In this document: piece after piece, positions 23,986 to 32,672 of the stretch | Layout: every line of letters starts with the position of its first letter | Position numbering within the stretch: the stretch's first letter is position 1 | NCBI GenBank assembly: GCA_034430255.1 | Contig: DAOUEU010000046.1 | Span: 1-43,059 of the forward strand | Reading direction: 5' to 3' | Origin: DATKYK01 sp034430255 | GTDB taxonomy: Bacteria > Chloroflexota > Dehalococcoidia > E44-bin15 | Length of the DNA: 43,059 nt | Translations under genes and position numbers: made by a program | The notes under the pieces: generated by a model | Seen by the model: only the letters and a program-made list of their open reading frames with translations | Databases searched by the model: none | Told to the model about the DNA's origin: nothing

Positions 23986-24628
23986 GAAGAAATCTGTACT
24001 TGAGGCCGCCCAGCAGATGGCCCAAATGGGATTGGTGGTAGGCACCTCGGGAAATGTGAGCATGCGCCTCGGAGAGCACAACGGCAGGGAACTGATGGCA
24101 ATCACTCCCAATGCGCGTTACTACGATACAATCGATGTCGATGACATAGTAGTTGCCGATTTCGAGGGAGAGAACGTCGAGGGAGAGTTAAGAATATCTA
24201 TAGAGAATCTGCTGCATATCGGTGTTTACAAAGCACGCACGAAGGTAAATGCAATTATTCACACTCACCCCGTTTTCGGCAGTGCCATTTCTGTTACCGG
24301 ACTGGAGATCCCTGCTTTTCTCGATGACCAGATTACCTATATTGGCGGGGAGATAAAGGTGGCCGAATATGCCCTTCCCGGCACTCCGGAACTGGTGGAG
24401 AATGTGCTATCAGCTCTGGGGCCCAGGAACGGAGTTCTACTAGCAAATCACGGCGCCTTAAGCGTGGGGAGGGACATGAGGGAGGCATTTACCGTCTGCG
24501 AGATGTTGGAGAAGACAGCGAAGATATATGTATATGCACTGGGCCTGGGGATTATTAACCCGGTTCCTGCCAATGCAGCGGAGGTGGAGAAGGCCTTCTT
24601 TAATTTTCTCTATGGCGAGAGTGAATGA
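23954..24628 (+). CDS. Class II aldolase/adducin family protein (FucA/AraD-like)
   Basis: The 224-residue product has the zinc ligands His103 and His105 in IIHTHP and His166 in NHGAL, and Glu84 (ISIEN) at the place of the catalytic Glu of L-fuculose-phosphate aldolase. GTSGNVSMRL (30-39) forms the phosphate-binding loop. Members cleave or epimerise sugar phosphates. The ATG at 23954 has GGAGG six bases upstream and overlaps the kinase gene; a second ATG at 23966 is possible. Together with the kinase, a phosphorylation-then-cleavage route giving a triose phosphate or glycolaldehyde phosphate is likely, but the substrate is unknown. Confidence 0.9.
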   Translation: MTNGMSKWNAEKKSVLEAAQQMAQMGLVVGTSGNVSMRLGEHNGRELMAITPNARYYDTIDVDDIVVADFEGENVEGELRISIENLLHIGVYKARTKVNAIIHTHPVFGSAISVTGLEIPAFLDDQITYIGGEIKVAEYALPGTPELVENVLSALGPRNGVLLANHGALSVGRDMREAFTVCEMLEKTAKIYVYALGLGIINPVPANAAEVEKAFFNFLYGESE

Positions 24629-24710
24629 TAGCAAGCCAACACGCTTTACCTAACACTTAAGGGGTTTTAAATAATTTACTCGAAAGGCTTCTCACAAACA
24701 ACTGCAAATG

Positions 24711-24738
24711 TAGACAGATCTGGTGATATGTTTACGAT
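24711..24738 (+). promoter_or_regulatory. Possible promoter of the FAD oxidase gene
   Basis: TAGACA at 24711-24716, a 16-base spacer and TACGAT at 24733-24738 in a 116-base gap. Transcription would start near 24745, leaving almost no leader before the oxidase start. A weak to moderate match only. Confidence 0.3.
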
Positions 24739-24744
24739 ATTTAA

Positions 24745-26190
24745 ATGTGTGGTGCAATGATGAAGGTGAAAACATTTATGTCTAGAATACAGGGTGCGCC
24801 TTCCGAGTTCATAGAAAAAGTGAAGTATATTGTGGGGGAGGAAAATGTCTCGGAGAAGGAATGCGACCTCATTTCTTACAGTCTTGACTACTGGCTATAC
24901 GGGGTATACCTTTCTCAGTATGGCAACTTGCCGTCGCTTCCCGGTGTAGTTATCTCTCCACAGAATCACGATGAAATACAGGGTATCCTGAAACATGCCA
25001 ATGAATATAAGGTCCCCATCACTCCATTCGGTGGCGGCTCTGGTGTTCTTGGTGGGACTATTCCCACAGAAGGGGGCGCTATCCTGAACCTTCAGAGAAT
25101 GAATAAATTTATCTCCCTGGATGAAATATCACTGGTCGCTGAGTTCGAAGCTGGAATTATCGGTGCAAATCTGGAGCGGGAGTTAAATCATAGGGGTTAT
25201 TCAATGGGTAATATTCCCCAGTCTCTCTACTGCTCCACCCTCGGTGGGTGGATCTCAACCCGCGCTGTGGGGCAGTTCTCCACCAAATACGGGAAGATCG
25301 AGGACATGGTTCTGGGAATGGAGGTAGTCCTTCCTGATGGGAATTTTATTGATATCAAACCGGTTCCTCGACGCTCCACCGGACCTTCACTGAAGGACCT
25401 GTTCTTGGGTGGTGAAGGAAGCCTTGGCATAGTGACCCAGGCAGTGGTATCGGTTCACCCTTTGCCAGAAGGGACGGTAAAACAATCGTTTATTTTCCAC
25501 TCCATCGAAGCGGCGTTGGGTGTGGTACGGAGAATTCTGAGAGGCGATGCCAGGCCCGCAGTGGTGAGAATATTCGATGAAGCTGAAACCGAAAGGTATT
25601 TCGGGGAAATAAAAGACAAGGTAACGGTTATCTTCATCTCCGAAGGCGATTCAGATTACGTGGCACTCGGAAGCAGTGTCATTAAAAGAATTGCCCAGGA
25701 AAATGGAGGGGAGCCTCTGGGAGAGGAGCCGGTTAATATATGGCTTAAAAAACGTTTCGATATTGGCTTAGGTCCAGTAATAATGCAACAGGGGGCAATC
25801 GTAGATACAATTGAGGTTGTTTCTCTATTCACAGATGCCGCAAATCTCTATAACGATATGATCGAATCAATGAAGGAAGTAGATGGTGCACTATCGGTTT
25901 CGGGGCATTTCTCCCATTTTTACCCGGAAGGGGCCTGCCTGTATATCACATTCGCCGGCTTCCCCAAAGACCCGTTCCGTTACTATCAGGATACATGGAC
26001 GGCTGCCATGGAAGCCACTTTAAGGAACAACGGCTCTATTAGCCATCACCATGGAATTGGATACTGGCGAAGGCAGTATATGCAGCAGGAGCTGGGTGCT
26101 CATGGGGTCGAACTGCTAAAGAGAATTAAGTTTGCATTAGACCCGAATGGTATTCTGAACAGAGGAAAACTCATCGAAGATGGAAGATAA
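24745..26190 (+). CDS. FAD-binding oxidase, alkyl-DHAP synthase/GlcD-like
   Basis: The 481-residue product is a vanillyl-alcohol-oxidase-type flavoprotein. The FAD domain has PFGGGSGVLGG (94-104), STLGGWISTRAVGQFSTKYG and GGEGSLGIVT (222-231). The C-terminal substrate domain carries SHHHGIGYWR (433-442), the multi-His segment typical of alkyldihydroxyacetonephosphate synthases, instead of the GDGN-H pattern of glycolate oxidase GlcD. The gene overlaps the following Fe-S gene by 11 bases, an arrangement typical of GlcD-GlcF electron-transferring dehydrogenases. ATGs at 24757 and 24760 are alternative starts. The substrate is probably a 2-hydroxy acid or related polar compound; ether-lipid synthesis is a less likely alternative. 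Confidence 0.85.
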   Translation: MCGAMMKVKTFMSRIQGAPSEFIEKVKYIVGEENVSEKECDLISYSLDYWLYGVYLSQYGNLPSLPGVVISPQNHDEIQGILKHANEYKVPITPFGGGSGVLGGTIPTEGGAILNLQRMNKFISLDEISLVAEFEAGIIGANLERELNHRGYSMGNIPQSLYCSTLGGWISTRAVGQFSTKYGKIEDMVLGMEVVLPDGNFIDIKPVPRRSTGPSLKDLFLGGEGSLGIVTQAVVSVHPLPEGTVKQSFIFHSIEAALGVVRRILRGDARPAVVRIFDEAETERYFGEIKDKVTVIFISEGDSDYVALGSSVIKRIAQENGGEPLGEEPVNIWLKKRFDIGLGPVIMQQGAIVDTIEVVSLFTDAANLYNDMIESMKEVDGALSVSGHFSHFYPEGACLYITFAGFPKDPFRYYQDTWTAAMEATLRNNGSISHHHGIGYWRRQYMQQELGAHGVELLKRIKFALDPNGILNRGKLIEDGR

Positions 26191-27253
26191 AAGAGAAACG
26201 GAACAGCTCACCAATTGTGCACTGTGCGCCAACATGTGTAAACATAGTTGTCCCACGTATCTTGCCACGGGAAAGGAAACAATTACCCCTCAGAAAATAG
26301 CACGCCTCATTCTATATGAGAAAAAGTCATTTATTGATGACAAATCAGGCTTCTTTGACGTTATGTTCCAGAGTGCCATGTGCGGAGCATGCAAGGCACA
26401 CTGTATCTACGATAATTATGACCTGAGGAAATTCATTCAAAAAGGGCGAAGCAAGGCTTTCAAAGAGGGCATGCTTCCAGATGAGACCAGGCAACGAATA
26501 GAAACATTCATGAGCTTTGGTAATCCCTATGGTGAGCGGCAGCTCATTCAAAAGGGAACGGGAGACATCGGTTATTTCGTTTCCTGTTCTGCATACAATG
26601 ATCAACAGTTGCTGAAGGCGATAGATAAGATAATCACGGTAAGCAAGGGGCAGGTTCACCAATTCGGCGGTGCCGATATCTGCTGTGGCGCACCCCTTTA
26701 CTACGCTGGAGATACCAATGGATTCAAGCAGGCAGCAGAAAAAATGAAAGGGGAGATTAAAAAGAGAAAACTGCGGAAGGTCATTGTAGATTGTCCTAAT
26801 TGTATGAAAATGCTGACCGAGATGTACCACGAAGTGGGCATTGATCTAGATGTGGAATTTGTTCACACTACCCAATTCCTCAATGACATCCTTAAAGAAG
26901 GGAAGATAAAGGTAAACCGGGCAAATACTACGGCAACCTTTCACGACCCCTGTATCCTGGTAAACGATATGGGTATTACCACTATCCCCAGGGATATCCT
27001 TGGAGTACTGGGGTTTGAGATAATAGAGCCAGTTTACTCACGAGAGGATACACACTGCTGCGGGGGAGTATGCGGAGAGAGAATTGGAGACTGCAGCCTT
27101 AGCGATAAATTAAGGTTGATGCGCATCAGTGAACTTAAGCAAACCGATGCCGATGTCTACCTGTCAGCGTGTCCTACCTGCAAAGCTGTCCTATCTGATG
27201 TGGGTATGAAGGATATAACCGAACTCGTTGCCGAGCAGATGATCAATGACTGA
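26180..27253 (+). CDS. Fe-S protein with two CCG domains, GlcF/GlpC/HdrD-like
   Basis: The 357-residue product probably accepts electrons from the overlapping flavoprotein and passes them to quinone or a heterodisulfide-type partner. Cluster one has C13, C16, C20 and C24. A second set, C68, C71 and C75, lacks an obvious fourth Cys-Pro. Two cysteine-rich CCG domains follow: ICCGAP (168-169) with DCPNC (205, 208), and HDPC (258), HCCGGVCG (293-294) with ACPTC (331, 334). No membrane helix is seen, so it would be a peripheral subunit. This layout is shared by GlcF, GlpC and HdrD families, and the substrate is set by the partner. Confidence 0.9.
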   Translation: MEDKRETEQLTNCALCANMCKHSCPTYLATGKETITPQKIARLILYEKKSFIDDKSGFFDVMFQSAMCGACKAHCIYDNYDLRKFIQKGRSKAFKEGMLPDETRQRIETFMSFGNPYGERQLIQKGTGDIGYFVSCSAYNDQQLLKAIDKIITVSKGQVHQFGGADICCGAPLYYAGDTNGFKQAAEKMKGEIKKRKLRKVIVDCPNCMKMLTEMYHEVGIDLDVEFVHTTQFLNDILKEGKIKVNRANTTATFHDPCILVNDMGITTIPRDILGVLGFEIIEPVYSREDTHCCGGVCGERIGDCSLSDKLRLMRISELKQTDADVYLSACPTCKAVLSDVGMKDITELVAEQMIND

Positions 27254-27399
27254 AGGGAAGCTGACACGAACCATAAGGGTGGCTTCTCTATGCCAAGGGT
27301 TACTTAGATCATAAGCAGAGGGGTAAATATTGAACGGGAACTCGCCACCTGGGTCGGGTGCAAATCCTTTAGACTGAGTGAAAAAATAAAGGTAGAAAG

Positions 27400-28956
27400 A
27401 TGAAATACTTTGTCGTCATCGATGGGGGGACGCAGAATATAAAGGCATTCATCTTCGATGAGAAGGGAAATGAGGTATATGGCGATGCATATCCGGTGAC
27501 CCCCTACTTTGCTCCACAACCTAATTTTGCCGAGCAGGATGCAGCCGAGTATTTAAAAATTACCCAGAAAGTAACGAGGAGTGTGGTGGAAAATTCCAGT
27601 GTTCCCAGAGACGAGCTCGCTGCAGTTGCCATTACAACTCACAGAAGCACCATTGTACCTGTCAATGCAGATGGTAGACCGGTTCGTCCAGCTATCACCT
27701 GGCTTGATGAGCGCAAAACAGAGGGGCTTAAGCTCCCCGGTGGAGCCTTACTATCACTGGTGTTCAGGATTTCTCGAATGACACCAAAACTAAAAGAGTA
27801 TCAGAGAAGGTCTAAGTTTAACTGGATCAGAAAGTATGAGCCGGAAAATTATGATAAGACGCATATATTCCTCACTGTCTCATCTTATATCTTTCACGCA
27901 CTAACAAGCCAATTCAAAGATTGTTCCTCCATGATAGTAGGGCTGTTCCCCATAGACCTTAAGGGTCTTAAGTGGCATCCCAAAGAAGTTGTATACCAGA
28001 TTTTCGGAGTTGAGCGAGAAAAGTTACCTCCACTAGTTTCACCAGCCGAGATTGCAGGGACGGTTTCAGAAGAAGGCGCAAGAGCATTCGGTATACCGCA
28101 AGGTCTCCCCGTGATCATCGGAGCGGGGGATAAACAATCTGAACTGCTGGGCGCTGGCGCAATAAGTAACGATGTCGCTGAAATCAGCTACGGAACGGCT
28201 GCGGTCATTGAATTACTCTCCAACAAATATGTAGAGCATCCTCAGATGGATTTCTTTACCTGGGGAGCAGCAATTCCCAATCACTGGGCACTCGAAGGCT
28301 TTGTGGGGAGAGGATACTGGATGGTATCCTGGTTCAGGAGGGAATTTGCCAAATACGAGGAGGAAGAGGCTAAGAAACTCGGGACAGAGCCAGAGGGGCT
28401 GTTGGATAAAAAACTGGAGGATATACCTCCCGGTTCTATGGGCTTGGTTCTTCAGCCTTACTGGCATCCGCTTGAGAATGACCCTCTTTCAAAAGGTGCA
28501 ATAATAGGCTTCTCCGGTGAGCATACGAGGCAGCATATTTACAGGGCGATTATCGAAGGTATTGCATATGAGTTGCGCAGACTGGGGGAAATAATTGCAG
28601 AGTATTCCGGATGCAGCATAAAGGAGCTCAGGGTCGGTGGCGGAGGCTCAAAAAGCGACGAAGTCATGCAAATTACCGCCGACATTTTCAACCTTCCCAC
28701 AAGCAGGTTGCATACCAGCAATCTTTCAGCATTGGGTGCAGCCATAGATGCCGCTGTTACCTTGAGGGTATATGACAATTTCCCTGAAGCTGTGGACCAT
28801 ATGGTAAGAGTAACGCACACCTTCACTCCCCGCGAGGAGAATGTAAAAATTTATAACAGGTTGTTTAATGATGTATATAAAAAGATTTATCCAACATTGT
28901 CACCATTACACAATAGAATTGCAGAAATCACCGGATACCCAAAGATAAGATTATAG
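27400..28956 (+). CDS. FGGY-family carbohydrate kinase, second copy
   Basis: The 518-residue product has an FGGY phosphate loop VIDGGTQNIKAFIFD, where the usual Gly-Thr-x-Ser is GGTQN, the catalytic Asp244 in IGAGDKQSELLG, SYGTAAVIEL and the adenine-site RVGGGGSKSDEVMQI. It is only distantly like the kinase at 22453-23985, so it is not a recent duplicate and may act on a different substrate. It lies 146 bases after the Fe-S gene, in the same direction, and starts after an AAAGG binding site. Product family is clear; substrate is not. Confidence 0.88.
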   Translation: MKYFVVIDGGTQNIKAFIFDEKGNEVYGDAYPVTPYFAPQPNFAEQDAAEYLKITQKVTRSVVENSSVPRDELAAVAITTHRSTIVPVNADGRPVRPAITWLDERKTEGLKLPGGALLSLVFRISRMTPKLKEYQRRSKFNWIRKYEPENYDKTHIFLTVSSYIFHALTSQFKDCSSMIVGLFPIDLKGLKWHPKEVVYQIFGVEREKLPPLVSPAEIAGTVSEEGARAFGIPQGLPVIIGAGDKQSELLGAGAISNDVAEISYGTAAVIELLSNKYVEHPQMDFFTWGAAIPNHWALEGFVGRGYWMVSWFRREFAKYEEEEAKKLGTEPEGLLDKKLEDIPPGSMGLVLQPYWHPLENDPLSKGAIIGFSGEHTRQHIYRAIIEGIAYELRRLGEIIAEYSGCSIKELRVGGGGSKSDEVMQITADIFNLPTSRLHTSNLSALGAAIDAAVTLRVYDNFPEAVDHMVRVTHTFTPREENVKIYNRLFNDVYKKIYPTLSPLHNRIAEITGYPKIRL

Positions 28957-29056
28957 GTATCTTTACTCGCAATAGGATAAGTAAAACCCCTTCGCCGGTT
29001 GGGAGTAAGAGGAGCCTGAGGCATATATTTTAGAGACATTGAAAGGAGTTTGAGTA

Positions 29057-30103
29057 ATGGTAACGCAGGATATTTATAAAGAGCTGGCAGAGATGATAAA
29101 ACGGGACGATCCTCATGTGGTCGGTGTGCCGCTTACCCCTGCATTCTTCAAGGTGCTGAGCCTTCAGTTTACCCCTGAGGAGGCCCAACTGGCCCTTAAA
29201 ATAGGTCTCACCGGAGGAACACTGGATGAGCTTTCAGCGAAGCTTGGCATAAACAAGGACAGACTTAAGAAAACGCTTTACACTATGGCAGATAAGGGCA
29301 CTATGTGGATTGACCCGGGCAAGGAGGATCCGATTTACCGGGTGCTTGGGAGTTGTGCGCCGGGGCTTGTAGAGACCGGCCTTTTCGGGGGCATCAGGTT
29401 TCCATATGACGTGGAGTTGGGCAAGGCGTTACACCAGGTCATGTATGATTGGGCAAGGGACAATCTCTGTACACTGGGGTTTCCTTTTGCACCTGTCTGG
29501 GCTCATCCATGGGTGCTGCCTGATGATGCGCGTCCGGAGGAGAACCTCGCGGATTTTCTAAAGGGACAGGACTACTTCAGCGTGTCCACGTGTCCCTGTC
29601 GTCTCTCACATTGGCTTGCCGATCCCGGAAACCATTGTAGACATATGCTGGAAACATGCCTTCATACCGGTGATTGCGCCCGATGGTGTGTGGAGCATGG
29701 TCAGGGGCGGGAGCTTACCTTGGATGAGGCTCTCGAGCTGCTCAAGAAAGCAAATGCGGATGGTCTGGTCCACACCATTAACATAGAGGGCTTCATATGC
29801 AATTGCTGCACCGACTGCTGCCCCTTGTTCATGGGTTTGCACCAGCTAAATACTAAAACGATGATCGCGTCGCCGTTTATCCCACAGATAAAGGAGGAGG
29901 AGTGCAATGCCTGCGGGGATTGTGAGGATATTTGCCCCGTAAACGCGATGAAGGTTGATAAAATAGCCGAAGTTGATGTAGACGCTTGCATCGGTTGCGG
30001 CTTGTGCGTCACTCACTGTTCCATGGAGGCTCTCACCCTGATGAGGAGGCCTGAAGACAAGCAAGTCGATATGCCAGACGAGGTTAAGCAGCATGTGGGA
30101 TGA
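29057..30103 (+). CDS. Cys-rich winged-helix protein with two C-terminal [4Fe-4S] ferredoxin motifs
   Basis: The 348-residue product combines three parts. Residues 35-95 look like a winged helix-turn-helix (GTLDELSAKLGINKDRLKKT). Residues 138-255 hold twelve cysteines in unusual patterns, including CPCR (179-182), C194, C201, C207, C211 and CNCCTDCC (248-255). Residues 283-321 hold two ferredoxin cluster motifs, CNACGDCEDICP and CIGCGLCVTHCS. The extra cysteines could bind one or two more clusters. It has no signal peptide or membrane helix. Electron carrier or redox-sensing regulator are both possible. GGAGTTTG lies ahead of the ATG. Neighbours are a kinase and a dehydrogenase, consistent with a catabolic redox role. 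Confidence 0.8.
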   Translation: MVTQDIYKELAEMIKRDDPHVVGVPLTPAFFKVLSLQFTPEEAQLALKIGLTGGTLDELSAKLGINKDRLKKTLYTMADKGTMWIDPGKEDPIYRVLGSCAPGLVETGLFGGIRFPYDVELGKALHQVMYDWARDNLCTLGFPFAPVWAHPWVLPDDARPEENLADFLKGQDYFSVSTCPCRLSHWLADPGNHCRHMLETCLHTGDCARWCVEHGQGRELTLDEALELLKKANADGLVHTINIEGFICNCCTDCCPLFMGLHQLNTKTMIASPFIPQIKEEECNACGDCEDICPVNAMKVDKIAEVDVDACIGCGLCVTHCSMEALTLMRRPEDKQVDMPDEVKQHVG

Positions 30104-30214
30104 TGATACCGTCATAGGCGTTAGCCATATATCGGGTGTTAAAATAGTGCACGATTGTGTAGGATTACTGCTAAAAGTGCTAAGTTTGTCTGGAGCTATT
30201 TAAGGCGAGTTGAA

Positions 30215-30973
30215 ATGAAGGGGTTAGAAGGCAAGGTCGCCGTGGTAACGGGAGGAGGCTCCGGAATAGGACGGAGCACTGCGCTAGCCTTTTCTGCAGA
30301 GGGTACAAGGGTTGTCGTTGCCGATATTGACGTTGATGGGGGCATGGAAACAGTCAAGATGATAAAGGAGAGTACCGGACAGGCCTGCTTCATCAAAACC
30401 GACGTTACCCGGGCAGACGAGGTCGAGGAAATGGTTAATAAAGCAGTTGAGAAATACGGACGACTCGACTTTGCCTTTAATAATGCCGGCATTGATGGCG
30501 ATGTCGCATCCGTCACCAAATACATTGAAGAGAATTGGGACCAGGTAATAAACATAAACCTCAAGGGCGTGTGGCTTTGTATGAAATACGAGATCCCGCA
30601 AATGCTCAAGCAAGGTGGTGGTGCCATCGTTAATACATCATCCACTGCCGGACTTACTGGCGTTGGACCCAACCCTGCCTATGTCGCAAGTAAACACGGC
30701 GTTATAGGCCTGACAAGGGCGGCAGCACTTAAATATGCCAAGAGAGGCATCCGTGTAAATGCTGTATGCCCAGGTGTCATCTACACACCATTAGTGAAGA
30801 AACTTATAGACATCTACCCGGATATGGAGAAGGATGTAACCAGCATGCAACCAATGGCACGTATTGGTATACCAGAAGAGGTTGCCCAGGCAACTATTTG
30901 GTTATGCTCAGATGCAGCCTCGTTTATAACCGGGCACCCCTTATCGGTAGATGGTGGAATGGTGGCTCAATAG
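30215..30973 (+). CDS. Short-chain dehydrogenase/reductase
   Basis: The 252-residue product is a classical SDR that oxidises or reduces an alcohol/carbonyl with NAD(P). It has the cofactor motif TGGGSGIG (12-19), NNAG (89-92), the catalytic Ser in NTSSTAG (about 142-143) and YxxxK at Tyr156/Lys160, and ends in a typical LSVDGGMVAQ. Asp37 after the second strand (VVADID) favours NAD over NADP. The ATG at 30215 matches the family start and has AAGGCGAG upstream; a reading from 30155 adds unrelated residues. Substrate unknown. Confidence 0.92.
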   Translation: MKGLEGKVAVVTGGGSGIGRSTALAFSAEGTRVVVADIDVDGGMETVKMIKESTGQACFIKTDVTRADEVEEMVNKAVEKYGRLDFAFNNAGIDGDVASVTKYIEENWDQVININLKGVWLCMKYEIPQMLKQGGGAIVNTSSTAGLTGVGPNPAYVASKHGVIGLTRAAALKYAKRGIRVNAVCPGVIYTPLVKKLIDIYPDMEKDVTSMQPMARIGIPEEVAQATIWLCSDAASFITGHPLSVDGGMVAQ

Positions 30974-30980
30974 ACTCAAT

Positions 30981-31021
30981 TACACAAGCGAAGAACTGAA
31001 TTAACTATTTGTGTATTTTTT
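30981..31021 (+). terminator. Candidate terminator after the SDR gene
   Basis: TACACAA (30981-30987) pairs with TTGTGTA (31009-31015), followed by six T residues. The loop is long (21 bases), which weakens the call. It lies between convergent genes and overlaps the 3' end of the minus-strand small gene. Confidence 0.35.
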
Positions 31022-31280
31022 CTTTAAAATAGTCTTGTATACTTTTCCCTAGGTTTTCAGCCTCTTTTCCCACCTCTCTAAACTTGGCTTTGGTTTCATC
31101 ATCTTTGACATTGCTTGCTAAAATCTTAGCTGACTCAACAATACTTTCCCCGAAAGCCTTGGCCTTTTCCTTCAGCTCAGGGTCGTTAAATATTTGGCTT
31201 ATGGCATCTCCAAATGATTTAATCATTTCACCAAACTGTTCTGCAGGTTTTTTCTTATCAATATTTCCTTCTTGTGACAT
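31005..31280 (-). CDS. Small charged helical protein of unknown function
   Basis: I do not recognise this family. The 91-residue product, from the ATG at 31280 with GAGGGG five bases upstream, is rich in Lys and Glu and is almost wholly helical by composition. It has heptad-like spacing of Ile, Phe, Leu and Ala (AEQFGEMIKSFGDAI, KAFGESIVESAKIL, ENLGKSIQDYFKEK). There is no signal peptide or membrane helix. It resembles amphipathic helical proteins such as phasins or small stress proteins in general character only. Starting at 31349 would add 23 residues without support. It is a single gene, convergent with the SDR gene. Confidence 0.7.
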   Translation of the reverse strand: MSQEGNIDKKKPAEQFGEMIKSFGDAISQIFNDPELKEKAKAFGESIVESAKILASNVKDDETKAKFREVGKEAENLGKSIQDYFKEKIHK

Positions 31281-31453
31281 AGTGCCCCTCTCTATTGTTA
31301 ATCTTTTATACATTACTTCTAGGCTGACTTGCCTGATTATAAAATGCACAGAGCCATATTTTCAGTAAACTATCGGTTACAGTGTGAACGGGTACACTAT
31401 TTCTACATTGAGGTAGTGGAAAGGTAGATATTGTCAGCCGCTTTTACAACTTT

Positions 31454-32611
31454 CTAGACGAAGGCTCTAATCCCCAGAGCTCTCCTTCCCACGATAAGTT
31501 TCTGCATCTGCGTGGTGCCGTCGGGTATGGTTAGAGTCCTGGCATCCCTGAAGTATCGCTCTACCGGATACTCTTCGGAAAGCCCCATAGCCCCGTGTAT
31601 CTGGATGGCCTTTGAGGTCGTCCTCACCGCTGCTTCGGTGGCGTAGGCCTTTGCCAGTGATGCCTGCCAGCGGCATTTCTCCCCCTTATCCAGCAGGTCT
31701 AGGGCGCGGAACGATAGAAGTCGCCCGGCTTCGGTCTCGGCTATCATATCCACGACCATCTCCTGTATCATCTGGAAACTACCCAGTTGGCGGCCAAACT
31801 GGGTTCTGTCCTGGGCGTATTTAATTGAAGCGTCTATAGCAGCCTGAGCGATACCTGTGCAGGTTGCTCCCACCATCGCCCGTGACACATCGAAAAAGGC
31901 CATTGTCCGCTCGTAGCCTGAGCCCGGGTCTAACTGGTTTACTCTGGGAACCCGACAGTCATTGAACGAAAGCTCCGAGGTAGGAAAGGAACGTAGCCCC
32001 AGCTTGTGTAGCTCTCTTGCGTCGAAAGGAGAGACATCCCTCTCAACAAGCATAAAGGACATCCCCAAAGGGCCCAGCGACTTATCTGTTGTGACGAGGA
32101 TAAAAGCGGCATCGGCTATACTGCCATTTGAAATCCACGTCTTTGTCCCGTTGATGACATAGTCGTCCCCATCCAGAACTGCAGTGGTCTCCACGCCGGC
32201 GACGTCGGAGCCGACATTAGGCTCTGTTATCGCTAAACAACCTATGTAGTCACCAGAAGCAGCGAGAGGTAGCAGTCTCTCCTTCTGCTCCGGGTTGCCC
32301 GCTTCGTTTAAGAGCCACCAGAAGGCTGCGGCAATGAAAAGTGTTCCGGCAAGGCTGCCCCAGGCCCTGGCAAGCTCTTCGACTAAGATGCCGTTTGTCT
32401 TGTGGTCCAATACCGAACCGCCGTACTGTTCGGGCAGAAAGCCTACCAGATAGCCGAAGGGCATCAACTGTTGAATAAGGGAGACGGCGGTTTCCTTATC
32501 AAGCGCGCCTTTCTTTTCCTGCTCATCAACAACAGGCACAATCTCCTTATCAAGGAATTTGCGTACGTTGGTCTTCAGCATCTGTTGCTCTTCAGTTAGA
32601 TCGAAGTCCAT
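31454..32611 (-). CDS. Acyl-CoA dehydrogenase, catalytic Glu replaced by Asp
   Basis: The 385-residue product is a full acyl-CoA dehydrogenase: helical N-terminal domain starting MDFDLTEEQQML, the FAD-binding ITEPNVGSD (128-136) and GTKTWISNG (155-163), and C-terminal QDRTQFGRQLGSFQ (267-280) and QIHGAMGLSEEYPVER. In medium-chain enzymes the catalytic base is the Glu of a Y-E-G-T motif near the C terminus; here the motif reads PDGTT, placing Asp364 at that position. The alternative base position of isovaleryl-CoA-type enzymes also has no Glu (FDVSRAM). It is last in a ligase/HMGCS-like/thiolase operon and presumably desaturates an acyl-CoA made or used there. Confidence 0.93.
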   Translation of the reverse strand: MDFDLTEEQQMLKTNVRKFLDKEIVPVVDEQEKKGALDKETAVSLIQQLMPFGYLVGFLPEQYGGSVLDHKTNGILVEELARAWGSLAGTLFIAAAFWWLLNEAGNPEQKERLLPLAASGDYIGCLAITEPNVGSDVAGVETTAVLDGDDYVINGTKTWISNGSIADAAFILVTTDKSLGPLGMSFMLVERDVSPFDARELHKLGLRSFPTSELSFNDCRVPRVNQLDPGSGYERTMAFFDVSRAMVGATCTGIAQAAIDASIKYAQDRTQFGRQLGSFQMIQEMVVDMIAETEAGRLLSFRALDLLDKGEKCRWQASLAKAYATEAAVRTTSKAIQIHGAMGLSEEYPVERYFRDARTLTIPDGTTQMQKLIVGRRALGIRAFV

Positions 32612-32672
32612 ATCATCATCCTTCTGATAAATGGAGCGAACCGAAGACCGAAGGTGATTTCTTTACCTGCAA

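Noticed and set aside
31381..31398. Small hairpin (AGTGT/ACACT) upstream of the small helical protein gene
   Set aside because: Five base pairs with an eight-base loop and no T tract; too weak to call a terminator or operator.
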